A stretch of DNA of 64,000 nucleotides, taken from the NCBI RefSeq assembly GCF_900157305.1, contig NZ_LS974202.1:372001-436000 (forward strand), in the 5' to 3' direction. Numbering within the stretch: position 1 is the first letter of the stretch; each line of letters starts with the position of its first letter. Position numbers and translations under genes: made by a program. The DNA is from Mesotoga infera (GTDB taxonomy: Bacteria; Thermotogota; Thermotogae; Petrotogales; Kosmotogaceae). Shown piece after piece: positions 34,482-42,093 of the stretch. The notes below the pieces were generated by a model, which worked only from the letters and a program-made list of their open reading frames with translations, did not search any database and had not been told where the DNA came from.

Positions 34482-34998
34482 TTTCTGCCTCCTCCAAACA
34501 CTTCAGCAATTGGGTCATGTCTTGTGCCTGTCTGATTTCTACGGTTCTGCGATTGTCCAGGTATCTGCCCTCAATCATAACCGGAAGTATCCTGTCTGTC
34601 CACCCACCGGTCCCTTTCATGAGTATAACAGGCTTTCCGTAAGAGTACGAGGAGAGTATCTCGAGCAAAGTGCCGGCCTCTCCGCCGATCGAGATCACAG
34701 CATCGGCCGATTTCGATATGATCAGCGACCTGAGGGCGAAATCCATGCCGGTTCTGATCTTTATCTGGTTGTAATCGTTTCCCTCGTCGTTTGACGGTAG
34801 AATGCCGAGCACTCTTCCGCCGTGTGAAGAGGCACTTTCGGAAACGAGTTCCATCACACCGTCCCTTCCACCAGTGATGATAACGTCTCCTCTTTCGGCC
34901 AGTATTTTTCCCACCTGATGACATATCTGAGAGAGCTCAAAGACGGGTGATCTGTCGGTTGGACCGGAATAGCCGATCACCGCGACCTGCAGCATCAA
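34468..34998 (-). CDS. LOG/TIGR00725-family Rossmann nucleotide-binding protein
   Basis: 176-aa protein of the lysine-decarboxylase-like (LOG) superfamily. Seen: VAVIGYSGP at the start, VITGGRDGVMELVS (GGRxG variant), and SIGGEAGTLLEI, equivalent to the PGGxGTxxE motif. Members include cytokinin-type phosphoribohydrolases that act on nucleoside monophosphates; activity of this subfamily is not established. It overlaps lptB and gltX. Confidence 0.88.
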   Translation of the reverse strand: MMLQVAVIGYSGPTDRSPVFELSQICHQVGKILAERGDVIITGGRDGVMELVSESASSHGGRVLGILPSNDEGNDYNQIKIRTGMDFALRSLIISKSADAVISIGGEAGTLLEILSSYSYGKPVILMKGTGGWTDRILPVMIEGRYLDNRRTVEIRQAQDMTQLLKCLEEAENGKV

Positions 34999-35717
34999 TC
35001 ATCACTCCCCAGATACTTCTCCACGACTGCACTGTCGGTCAGTACGACCGACGGATCTCCCGAGGAAATCACCTCTCCCTTGTACAGAACGTATAACCTA
35101 TCGACTACACGGCTAATAGAGGTGACGTCGTGATCGGTCACGATAACTCCGATGCCTTTGTCCCTCAACTTCCTGATCATTTTCTGGATGTCTTTCACCG
35201 TCATGGGGTCTATTCCAACGAAGGGTTCGTCCAGCAGTATGAAGGAGGGTGAAAGGGTCAGCGTTCTGGCAAACTCTAGTCGTCTCTTTTCTCCGCCGGA
35301 GATCACCGAAGAGGGCTGGTCCTTTAGCGAGAGAATGTTGAACTCCTCAAGAAGCTTAATAGCGGTCTCCTCGTTGTTATCTCTCTCTCCTGTCAACTTC
35401 AAAACCATCTTGAGGTTCTCGATAACCGTCAAACCGCGAAATATAGAAGTTTCCTGTGGCAGATAGGCTATCCCTCTGCGCGCCCTTTCGTGTATCGGCA
35501 GGTGTGTAATCTTCTCCGCGTTGAGATAGATATCCCCGGAGTTGGGAATCACTATACCCAGTATCGACTTGAAGGCGGTGGTCTTTCCGGCGCCGTTGGG
35601 ACCCAGAATTCCCACCACCTCAAGGGAAGATGCCTCTATCGAGACGTTATTCAAAACCTTCCTTCTTCCATAACGCTTCTCGAGATTGAGACATCTTAGG
35701 TATGAAACCTTGTTCAC
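34995..35717 (-). CDS. lptB: LptB-type ABC transporter ATPase
   Basis: 240-aa ABC ATPase. Seen: Walker A LGPNGAGKTTAFKSI, Q-loop YLPQETSIFRGLT, signature ISGGEKRRLEFART, Walker B FILLDEPFVGIDPMTV and H-loop VTDHD. The DEPFVGIDP and ISGGERR-like wording is typical of LptB, the motor for lipopolysaccharide transport. Thermotogota are thought to lack classical LPS, so it may move another outer-envelope lipid. It sits directly after the OmpH/Skp gene (4-bp overlap), a setting that also suggests outer-envelope biogenesis. Confidence 0.88.
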   Translation of the reverse strand: MNKVSYLRCLNLEKRYGRRKVLNNVSIEASSLEVVGILGPNGAGKTTAFKSILGIVIPNSGDIYLNAEKITHLPIHERARRGIAYLPQETSIFRGLTVIENLKMVLKLTGERDNNEETAIKLLEEFNILSLKDQPSSVISGGEKRRLEFARTLTLSPSFILLDEPFVGIDPMTVKDIQKMIRKLRDKGIGVIVTDHDVTSISRVVDRLYVLYKGEVISSGDPSVVLTDSAVVEKYLGSDD

Positions 35718-36211
35718 TTCTGGAATCCTTTCATGTATTCGATTATGGCGTCGGTGACATCGTAAGCCGGCGCGCCATAGACTACGACTTCGCTGGATAT
35801 TACCATATCGATTCCTATAAATGTTGAGTAATCCCTTATTCTCTTGTTCACCTGTTCCATGATTACCTGAAGCTTCGCGTTGTAGGTGGTTTCTAGAGTC
35901 TGCTCGTACTGGCTTTTCTTCGTCAGTATCTCCTGCTGCTTAACGGCCAGCGACTCCTGGCTCGCTCCTGAAGCCACAAGATCCTGATACTCTTTGCTCA
36001 GACTGTCCAGCTGTGCCTGATAAAACTGCATATCCTTCTGGTAATCGGTGTTGAGCGTATTCCAGTCTTTCGTGGCCTCAAGGACTTTCTGCATGTCTGC
36101 GAAAGCGATCCTCGCGGGATCGGAAGGCCCTGCACCGCCTTCGGAAACGACAACGACTCCGACCACGGCGATTATAACTACCATAAAAACAACCTGCAGG
36201 GTTTTTTTCAC
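35714..36211 (-). CDS. OmpH/Skp-family periplasmic chaperone
   Basis: 165 aa. An N-terminal hydrophobic signal (LQVVFMVVIIAVVGVVVV) is followed by IAFADMQKVLE and a long coiled-coil hairpin rich in Gln, Lys and Glu (~50-120), then a C-terminal beta segment (IDMVISSEVVVYGAPAYDVTDAII). This is the Skp/OmpH layout, whose trimer carries outer-membrane proteins across the periplasm. It supports a diderm cell with an outer toga. 11 bp after dtd; overlaps lptB by 4 bp. Confidence 0.9.
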   Translation of the reverse strand: MKKTLQVVFMVVIIAVVGVVVVSEGGAGPSDPARIAFADMQKVLEATKDWNTLNTDYQKDMQFYQAQLDSLSKEYQDLVASGASQESLAVKQQEILTKKSQYEQTLETTYNAKLQVIMEQVNKRIRDYSTFIGIDMVISSEVVVYGAPAYDVTDAIIEYMKGFQK

Positions 36212-36222
36212 AAAAACACCTC

Positions 36223-36669
36223 CTAAAATTTTTTATTTGAATCCAGAAGAATCGTAACCGGACCCTCGTTGATCAGTTCCACTTCCATGTGAGCTTGAAA
36301 GACTCCGGTCTCGACTCTCACAAAGTTAGACGCCAGTTTGAGAAAATCGTTGAAGAGGCCCTTCGCCTTTTCTGGGTCGGCCGCATCGGTGAATGACGGT
36401 CTCCGACCCTTTCTGGCATCTCCCATGACGGTGAACTGGGAAATGGCAAGCAGGGAGCCGCTCACATCGAGAAGTGAAAGATTCATTTTGTCGTTCGAAT
36501 CTTCAAACACCCGTAGGTTTACTATCTTGTCCACTAACCACTCTACGTCACCTATCCCGTCTGAGGTTGCGATTCCGACCAGCGCAACCAATCCTTTATC
36601 TATACTACCGGTCGTTTGACCATCCACTCTAACGCTGGCCCTGATTACCCTCTGAATGACCGCTCTCAC
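36223..36669 (-). CDS. dtd: D-aminoacyl-tRNA deacylase
   Basis: Proofreading enzyme removing D-amino acids (and Gly from tRNA-Ala) from tRNA. 148 aa. Seen: MRAVIQRVIRASVRVDG, the substrate-pocket block SQFTVMGDARKGRRPSF (the SQFTL family motif) and NEGPVTILLD (the GxP motif). Start is GTG 36669, preceded by GGAGGAGTGAT and sharing GTGA with the rel stop. The open frame continues 41 codons upstream within rel, which I reject. Confidence 0.95.
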   Translation of the reverse strand: MRAVIQRVIRASVRVDGQTTGSIDKGLVALVGIATSDGIGDVEWLVDKIVNLRVFEDSNDKMNLSLLDVSGSLLAISQFTVMGDARKGRRPSFTDAADPEKAKGLFNDFLKLASNFVRVETGVFQAHMEVELINEGPVTILLDSNKKF

Positions 36670-38843
36670 ATCACTCCTCCAATCCTCTTGACGTTTTGCA
36701 CGCCCTTCATTCCTCTCAAGTTTTCCATGACCGATGTCAATTGGGCCACGTCCTTCACCAGAATGTTCGCCATAAGGGTATCGTATCCCCACTTTCCCGT
36801 TTCCACCGAATACTTCTTGACCTTCGCGCTCTTGCTCTCGAGTCTCTCAAGAAACCTGTTAGCCATCGCTTTGTCGCTGCTGTCGAACTCGACCACTATC
36901 CACGCACTGAACTTTTCGCCTGTGATCATCGACCAGTGCGCTTCGACCAGTTTGTCCTGAGAGATCCCCTTCACGTTCCGGCAGCCGCGATTATGTATGG
37001 ATATCCCCCTGCTGCTCATAACTGCGACAATATCGTCACCGGGAAGCGGAGTGCAGCACTTGGCGAAATAGACGGCTATTCCGGTCTCTCCGCCGACCAC
37101 GACCTCGTTGCCTTTGGCCTGCTTCTGCTTAACGAGCTCGGTTTCTTCGGGAAGTACTTCGACCTCTTCTTTCGGAACCAGAGCGCTGAGAACTTCTCCC
37201 ATGGTTATTGAACCATCTCCGAGTTTCGAAAAAAGGTCGTTTTCGTTGTGAGCGGCAAAACGTACCATGAGGTTCTTCACTTCTTCTCCTTCGAGGAGGT
37301 CGTCCATGGATACGGCAAGGCGTTTGCTTATCTTTCTAAAAATCTCCTTGCCCCTTTCTATAAGCTTGGCCGAGTATTCATTTTTGAAAAAACGCTTGAT
37401 CTTCGCCTTCGTCGAGTTGGCTTTCACATATTTCAGCCAGTCAAGGCTTGGCCCTTCGCTGGCCTTGTTGACCATCACCTCGACACGGTCGCCTAGTTGA
37501 AGCTCGTAGTTGACCGGAACCAGTTTATCGTTGACTTTGGCGCCGGCGTAGTGATGGCCGATCTCAGTGTGAATGGCGTATGCGAAATCTATTGGAGTGG
37601 AGCCTTTGGGTAGATGTACCACCTCGCCTTTCGGGGTGAAGACATAAACCTCCTCCACCTCGAGCTCGCGTGAAATGGATTCCATGTCCTTGAAGCTTTC
37701 GATGAAATCCTTCTGCCAATCGACGAGCTGGCTGAACCAGGCCCTGTCTTTGACATCTATGCCTTCTTTGTAAATCCAGTGAGAGGCCACCCCGTATTCG
37801 GCTTCTTTGTGCATTCTTTCGCTTCTTATCTGTATCTCGAGGGGTTCTCCCCTGTGCGTTATAAGGGTAGTATGGAGAGATTTGTAGCCGTTCGACTTCG
37901 GGGCGGCGATGTAGTCCTTGAACCTTCCGGGCATAGGAGGCCAGAGCGAATGAACAACTCCCAGTACCTTGTAGCAGTTGACTTCGTCGCCTGTAATGAT
38001 CCTCAGGGCTATGAGATCGAAGATCTCGTCGAAGGGTCTATCTTTCTTTATCATCTTCTGCCATATACTATATAGATGCTTTACGCGGCCCTCTATAATG
38101 GCGGCTATCCTGTTCTTTCTGAGTTCCCGGAGTACGATGTTTTTGTATTCGTCCATTATATCCTGGCGTTCTTTAAGCTTTTTATTGACCTTCATCTTGA
38201 GCTCTCTGAACTCTTCGGGATACTCGTATTTGAAGGAGAGATCTTCGAGTTCGGCCTGTATTTTGTGGATACCTATCCTGTGCGCGATTGGTGCGTAGAT
38301 CTGGATCGTTTCGCGGGCCTTGTCTTCCCTCTTTTCGGGACTTTTCACGAACTCTAGCGTCCTCATGTTGTGCAGTCTATCGGCGAGCTTCACGATGATA
38401 ATCCTCGGGTCCTTGGAGAGGGCCAGTAGCATCTTTCTGAGCGTTTCGACCTTCATTCTAGACTTTACTATCTTCGAGTCAAGCTTTTCGTTCAGCTTCA
38501 AATTGCTTATCTTGGTAACGCCATCGACTATAAGCGAGACGGTCTCCCCGAACTTCTCGGTTATCTCGCTGAGGGGCACGTTGCAATCTTCGACTATATC
38601 GTGTAGAAAACCGGCGACGATAGTGTCTGTGTCTGCGGAAAGCTGCGCCAGAATCTTCGAAACTTCGACGGGATGGCTTATGAAGGGCTCCCCAGAATCG
38701 CGCATCTGTTCCTGATGGTGAAAGCGAGCAAACTCGTAGGCGTCCAGAATTCTCTCTTTGTCACGTCTCTTGAGGCGGTATTGAAGTATGCTTTCCAGTT
38801 CGCCCAGCAGTATCTGGGCATCTAACTCTGTTCTTGCCACCAT
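36666..38843 (-). CDS. rel: Bifunctional (p)ppGpp synthetase/hydrolase (Rel/SpoT)
   Basis: Stringent-response enzyme. 725 aa, full length. Domains: HD hydrolase (~30-190) with SHPVEV and FLHDIVEDC (His81-Asp82, Glu85-Asp86 intact), synthetase (~220-340: EGRVKHLYSIWQKM..., FDLIALRII, YKSLHTTLI), TGS (~385-445: VFTPKGEVVHLPKGSTPIDFAY), a Cys-containing zinc-finger/RIS region (CCTPLPGDDIVAVMSSRGISIHNRGC) and a C-terminal ACT. Both active sites appear intact, so it should make and degrade (p)ppGpp. First gene of an eight-gene operon. Confidence 0.96.
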   Translation of the reverse strand: MVARTELDAQILLGELESILQYRLKRRDKERILDAYEFARFHHQEQMRDSGEPFISHPVEVSKILAQLSADTDTIVAGFLHDIVEDCNVPLSEITEKFGETVSLIVDGVTKISNLKLNEKLDSKIVKSRMKVETLRKMLLALSKDPRIIIVKLADRLHNMRTLEFVKSPEKREDKARETIQIYAPIAHRIGIHKIQAELEDLSFKYEYPEEFRELKMKVNKKLKERQDIMDEYKNIVLRELRKNRIAAIIEGRVKHLYSIWQKMIKKDRPFDEIFDLIALRIITGDEVNCYKVLGVVHSLWPPMPGRFKDYIAAPKSNGYKSLHTTLITHRGEPLEIQIRSERMHKEAEYGVASHWIYKEGIDVKDRAWFSQLVDWQKDFIESFKDMESISRELEVEEVYVFTPKGEVVHLPKGSTPIDFAYAIHTEIGHHYAGAKVNDKLVPVNYELQLGDRVEVMVNKASEGPSLDWLKYVKANSTKAKIKRFFKNEYSAKLIERGKEIFRKISKRLAVSMDDLLEGEEVKNLMVRFAAHNENDLFSKLGDGSITMGEVLSALVPKEEVEVLPEETELVKQKQAKGNEVVVGGETGIAVYFAKCCTPLPGDDIVAVMSSRGISIHNRGCRNVKGISQDKLVEAHWSMITGEKFSAWIVVEFDSSDKAMANRFLERLESKSAKVKKYSVETGKWGYDTLMANILVKDVAQLTSVMENLRGMKGVQNVKRIGGVM

Positions 38844-38861
38844 CTCACCTTCTATCTAGTT

Positions 38862-38891
38862 ATTCTAGCATGAAGCCCCGGTCCGTTGCAG
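38862..38891 (-). promoter_or_regulatory. Putative promoter of the rel operon
   Basis: Minus strand: -35 CTGCAA (38886-38891), 18-bp spacer, -10 TAGAAT (38862-38867) preceded by TGC, an extended -10. The predicted start lies about 11 bases before ATG 38843. Confidence 0.55.
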
Positions 38892-38959
38892 TAGAAAGGA
38901 GCCGTGGTGGGTTGTGGGTTGTTGGCGAAAAAATCACGAGAAAGAGTGTCGAGAGTATG

Positions 38960-39015
38960 CTTGGCTCACGAGAACCGGGGTGCGCGGCGTCGAAGAACCG
39001 CTCTTCCCGATCTTA
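38960..39015. repeat. Fragment of a short dispersed GC-rich repeat
   Basis: Bases 38971-38992 (AGAACCGGGGTGCGCGGCGTCG) match 30125-30146 (AGAACCTGGACGCGCAGCGTCG) at 18 of 22 positions, both followed within a few bases by another GAAC. The sequence lies between the rel promoter and the methyltransferase gene and has no ORF. Confidence 0.4.
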
Positions 39016-39079
39016 GTGCTGAATAGCCTGTAAAAAGCTTATAATCACCTAGATACACCATTTAGCGGGTCAGGCAGAT

Positions 39080-39427
39080 ATGATAAACTTGTGGTTGAGG
39101 ACAGATACAGGGGTGGTTTCTTTGCCTCTGAACTGGATAGATGTTCAGAACCTGGATTTTTATCATCTTTTGTTTCTGGAGAGACACCATTTGATGTGGT
39201 TCGCGAAAAGCCATTCGAAAGATAAGGTTCTGGCGATCGCCCTCAAAGCCCATCCGGAGGTCCTGTGGTATTTCAAGAGACTGCTTCCCGAAGCGGCCGA
39301 GGTTTTCGAGAATATGGCGGGTTCGGTGAGTCCCGACCTCTCGGGCGAGGAGATACGCCGGGCCGAGATCGAAGTGATGCGTTCGATAAACGACTGGATG
39401 GTCTATGTGGTCGATCCGGCTATCTAC
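39080..39427 (+). repeat. Left arm (A) of a 348-bp inverted repeat
   Basis: Bases 39080-39427 are repeated inverted at 41597-41944 with two differences that I found (a C to T making Pro to Ser, and a G to A making Ala to Thr). Weaker similarity extends about 50 bp upstream of both ATGs, covering the -10 area and the block ACACCATTTAG. Arms enclose about 2.2 kb. Confidence 0.9.
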
Positions 39428-39922
39428 GACCGCCTGGAGTTCACCAGATGGGACGACAGTGAGCTGACCGACTTCGTAGATTTTTCCGGTAGGCGCGTCG
39501 TGGATATAGGCGCCGGTACGGGAAGGCTTTCCTTTGTGGCCGCCTCCAGGGGAGCTACCGTATACGCAGTCGAACCGGTCAGAACACTGAGAGACTATCT
39601 CAAGAGGAAGGCCGAAACGATTGGCTACAAAAGGTTCTATGTGGTTGACGGCTTGATTGAAGAAATACCCTTTGAAGATGATTTCGCCGATATAGTTATA
39701 TCAGGCCATGTCTTCGGCGATTTTCCAGACCGTGAGTACGGCGAGATGGTCAGGGTGGTTAGGAACGGGGGCGATATCGTCCTCTTTCCGGGAAACAACG
39801 ACACAGACAACGAGATTCATGACTTTCTAGCGGGAAAGGGTTTCGGCTGGGGAAGGTTCGAAGAACCGGGCACGGGTTTCGTTAGGAAGTACCGTCTGAA
39901 AGTCGAAAAGCGATCACTCTAG
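39080..39922 (+). CDS. Class I SAM-dependent methyltransferase with an extra N-terminal domain
   Basis: 280 aa. Residues ~1-120 form a helical N-terminal domain of no known family (INLWLRTDTGVVSLPLNWID..., ERHHLMWFAKSHSKDKVLAI). Residues ~130-250 are a methyltransferase: motif I VVDIGAGTGRLSFVAA, motif II VYAVEPVR, motif post-I VVDGLIEEIPF, and DIVISGHVFGDFPD. Substrate unknown. A TATAAT lies at 39040-39045. The N-terminal 348 bp and the last 24 coding bases recur in inverted orientation at 41573-41944, so this is one of a pair. Confidence 0.85.
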   Translation: MINLWLRTDTGVVSLPLNWIDVQNLDFYHLLFLERHHLMWFAKSHSKDKVLAIALKAHPEVLWYFKRLLPEAAEVFENMAGSVSPDLSGEEIRRAEIEVMRSINDWMVYVVDPAIYDRLEFTRWDDSELTDFVDFSGRRVVDIGAGTGRLSFVAASRGATVYAVEPVRTLRDYLKRKAETIGYKRFYVVDGLIEEIPFEDDFADIVISGHVFGDFPDREYGEMVRVVRNGGDIVLFPGNNDTDNEIHDFLAGKGFGWGRFEEPGTGFVRKYRLKVEKRSL

Positions 39923-39923
39923 A

Positions 39924-39982
39924 GGGACAGCTCTTTTTTAATTCGAAGCGCATTAGTGGAGATGGGCTTGTTATTGTTTCAG
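39924..39982 (+). repeat. Left copy (B) of a 59-bp inverted repeat
   Basis: Matches 43195-43253 inverted with a single mismatch (GGGCTTGT against GGGCCTGT). Read on the minus strand it carries CTGAAACAATAA, the last three codons and stop of the AAA ATPase gene, so it looks like the 3' remnant of another ATPase copy plus its downstream sequence. Confidence 0.88.
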
Positions 39983-40182
39983 GTTTATCTCATCAATTTT
40001 CTTTCGAGGTCGGAAAGTTCACCGGTAATATTTATTATGCTCTTTCAAAGAGTGAGATCACGCTCAACAAAGCTGGACGGCTCTTACCGCTCTCTCAAAA
40101 AGTCGTTGACTGGCCCGTTTCAGGAATGATATCATTGTTTTGTTAGTTAGGCATAAGTAATCAATCCGGGAGTTGCTCTATT
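39983..40182. promoter_or_regulatory. 200-bp gene-free region with a promoter for the marR gene
   Basis: Promoter on the plus strand: -35 TTGACT (40106-40111), 18-bp spacer, -10 TATCAT (40130-40135), 48 bp before the GTG start. GGACGGCTCTT at 40075-40085 recurs at 30202-30212. Nothing else is recognisable. Confidence 0.55.
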
Positions 40183-40617
40183 GTGACCAGCGTGAAAGAA
40201 AAGCTTATAACTATCGTCGAAAGATTTTCCACGCTTATGGCCGAGCGCGAAGAAAGGGCGTTAAACAACGAAGGATCATCCAGGCTCACAGTACGGCAGA
40301 TGTATTATCTGAACATCATTGCCAAGATGGATCGTCCCACTATCAGCCAGATGGCCGAACGTCTCAGCGTAACAAAGCCTACCGTGACGACCACGGTGAG
40401 GAAATTCATTGAGGAAGGCTACCTGAAAAGAATCCAATCCGAGGGAGACAGGAGAATTTTCTGGCTGGAGTTGACAAACAGGGGACGAAAGGTGATCCAG
40501 ACTTACTACAAAATACACAAAGATTTTTCACACAAAATCTGCGAGGTTCTCGATACAAGGGAAGCGCAGGAGTTGATCAAAATCCTCGAAAAGATATTGA
40601 GGAAGATAGATTCGTAA
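40183..40617 (+). CDS. MarR-family transcriptional regulator
   Basis: 144-aa winged-helix regulator. Seen: the DNA-recognition region MDRPTISQMAERLSVTKPTVTTTVRKFIEEGYLKRIQSEGDRRIFWLELTNRGR (~48-100), with the D-R-R wing motif, flanked by dimerisation helices. Start GTG 40183; an internal GTG four codons on is possible. It lies 22 bp before the esterase gene and probably controls it and/or itself; ligand unknown. Confidence 0.9.
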   Translation: MTSVKEKLITIVERFSTLMAEREERALNNEGSSRLTVRQMYYLNIIAKMDRPTISQMAERLSVTKPTVTTTVRKFIEEGYLKRIQSEGDRRIFWLELTNRGRKVIQTYYKIHKDFSHKICEVLDTREAQELIKILEKILRKIDS

Positions 40618-40639
40618 ACACTTTCAAACGAGGTACAAA

Positions 40640-41578
40640 ATGCTTAAGACGTTAGTGATAGCAGCGACGCTGATTACAATGGGGTTCTATCTGGTCATAG
40701 CTTCGAAAAAGGGGGTTGACGAGACCTTCTGGTTGAACCACGACGGAATCGATAGAAAGACAATAGTTCACCTTCCCCCGAAAGTCGAAGACGACTCAAA
40801 ACTGCCCCTGGTCTTCGTGTTTCACGGACTGTTAGGCAACGCCAACTACACCAAGAATACTTACGGAATAACCGAGATATCCGACAGAGAGGGTTTCATA
40901 GCGGCCTATCCCGAAGGTACCGGCCCGCTGAAAAGCGTTTTTCTGAGCTGGAACGGCGACTTTTGCTGTTCATACGCAAAGGAAAACGAAATAGACGACG
41001 CGCGATACATAGTCGAACTTTTGAAGGAACTCAAACGAAATTATCCAGTCGATGAGAACAGAGTGTATCTGGTGGGTCTGTCCAACGGAGGCATGTTGAC
41101 CTATAAACTGGTGTCCGAGTACCCCGAGCTATTCGCGGCAGCGGCCATCGTTTCATCTTCGCCGGCAGGCGGAGCGAGCGAGGACGAAGTTTGCAGAATC
41201 GAGCCGCCGCCGAAACCGGTGCCGATGATCATCTTCCATGGGATGCTCGATCCGATAATACCTTATCATGGAGGTTACTCGTCCGCTTCGGAAGAGACTA
41301 TCTTCTTTCCCTCCATACCGGAATCTATAGACCTGTGGATCGCCGGCATGAACGCCGTCGAACTGGAAGAGACGAGTCTGGAGGGCGGAAAAGTATTGCT
41401 AAAAAAGTACGGGAGACCGGGAGAGGACTTCGAGATCCACTTCTACACCATCGTGGATGGAGATCACACCTGGCCGGGAAGAGAGAAGGGGTTGGACGCC
41501 CTTCAAAGCAGCTCTAAATCGAGTGTCAAAGCGAGCGAACTCATATGGGATTTCTTTCGTGATCGCCGGCTGGAGTGA
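40640..41578 (+). CDS. PHB-depolymerase-family esterase, membrane-anchored
   Basis: 312-aa alpha/beta-hydrolase of the LpqC/poly(3-hydroxybutyrate) depolymerase type. N-terminal residues 3-21 are a signal anchor with no cleavage or lipobox site. Seen: VFHGLLGNA (oxyanion loop), VGLSNGGML with nucleophile Ser148, HGMLDPIIPYHGG (acid) and DGDHTWPG (catalytic His), plus a CC pair in DFCCSY. Members cleave acetyl- or feruloyl-sugar esters or polyesters; this one should act outside the cytoplasm. It follows the MarR gene by 22 bp. Confidence 0.87.
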   Translation: MLKTLVIAATLITMGFYLVIASKKGVDETFWLNHDGIDRKTIVHLPPKVEDDSKLPLVFVFHGLLGNANYTKNTYGITEISDREGFIAAYPEGTGPLKSVFLSWNGDFCCSYAKENEIDDARYIVELLKELKRNYPVDENRVYLVGLSNGGMLTYKLVSEYPELFAAAAIVSSSPAGGASEDEVCRIEPPPKPVPMIIFHGMLDPIIPYHGGYSSASEETIFFPSIPESIDLWIAGMNAVELEETSLEGGKVLLKKYGRPGEDFEIHFYTIVDGDHTWPGREKGLDALQSSSKSSVKASELIWDFFRDRRLE

Positions 41579-41944
41579 TCGCTTTTCGACTTTCAGGTAG
41601 ATAGCCGGATCGACCACATAGACCATCCAGTCGTTTATCGAACGCATCACTTCGATCTCGGCCCGGCGTATCTCCTCGCCCGAGAGGTCGGGACTCACCG
41701 AACCCGCCATATTCTCGAAAACCTCGGCCGCTTCGGGAAGCAGTCTCTTGAAATACCACAGGACCTCCGGATGGGTTTTGAGGGCGATCGCCAGAACCTT
41801 ATCTTTCGAATGGCTTTTCGCGAACCACATCAAATGGTGTCTCTCCAGAAACAAAAGATGATAAAAATCCAGGTTCTGAACATCTATCCAGTTCAGAGAC
41901 AAAGAAACCACCCCTGTATCTGTCCTCAACCACAAGTTTATCAT
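41573..41944 (-). pseudogene. Inverted, internally deleted copy of the methyltransferase gene
   Basis: Same start codon and 348 bp as the gene at 39080, with 2 differences, then a junction joining codon 116 (TATCTAC) directly to CTGAAAGTCG, the start of the last eight codons. The missing 468 bp equal 156 codons, so the frame is kept but the whole SAM-binding domain is gone. The copy ends one base before the original stop (CTC TAG becomes CTC CAG), and the frame then runs 57 codons into the antisense of the esterase. It cannot be an active methyltransferase; a stand-alone N-terminal-domain product remains possible. A TATAAG box lies near 41978-41983. Confidence 0.85.
41597..41944 (-). repeat. 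Right arm (A') of the 348-bp inverted repeat
   Basis: Partner of 39080-39427. A further 24 bp at 41573-41596 matches 39896-39919 in the same inverted sense. Confidence 0.9.
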
Positions 41945-42023
41945 ATCTATCTGACACTACTAAATGGTGTTTCTGGCTACTTATAACCTTTATAGAAGCA
42001 TCACGAGATGAGGAGAAATGTGT

Positions 42024-42069
42024 TATGATGTAGGTGGAGTTACTCCACCCGGGTGGAGTTACCACACCC
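42024..42069 (+). promoter_or_regulatory. Promoter with tandem palindromic operator before the AAA ATPase gene
   Basis: A -10-like TATGAT (42024-42029) is followed at 42033-42049 by GGTGGAGTTACTCCACC, a 17-bp palindrome with one central base, and then by a second GGTGGAGTTAC at 42052-42062 that ends in CACACCC rather than TCCACC. Two copies spaced 19 bp apart over the expected start site look like a repressor site. No good -35. Confidence 0.5.
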
Positions 42070-42093
42070 GATTGTTCAAAGCGAGGCGAGCTT

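Noticed and set aside
41399-41944. The 181-codon minus-strand frame as a real gene.
   Set aside because: Its last 57 codons are antisense to the esterase and it lacks the catalytic domain, so I call the homologous part a pseudogene.
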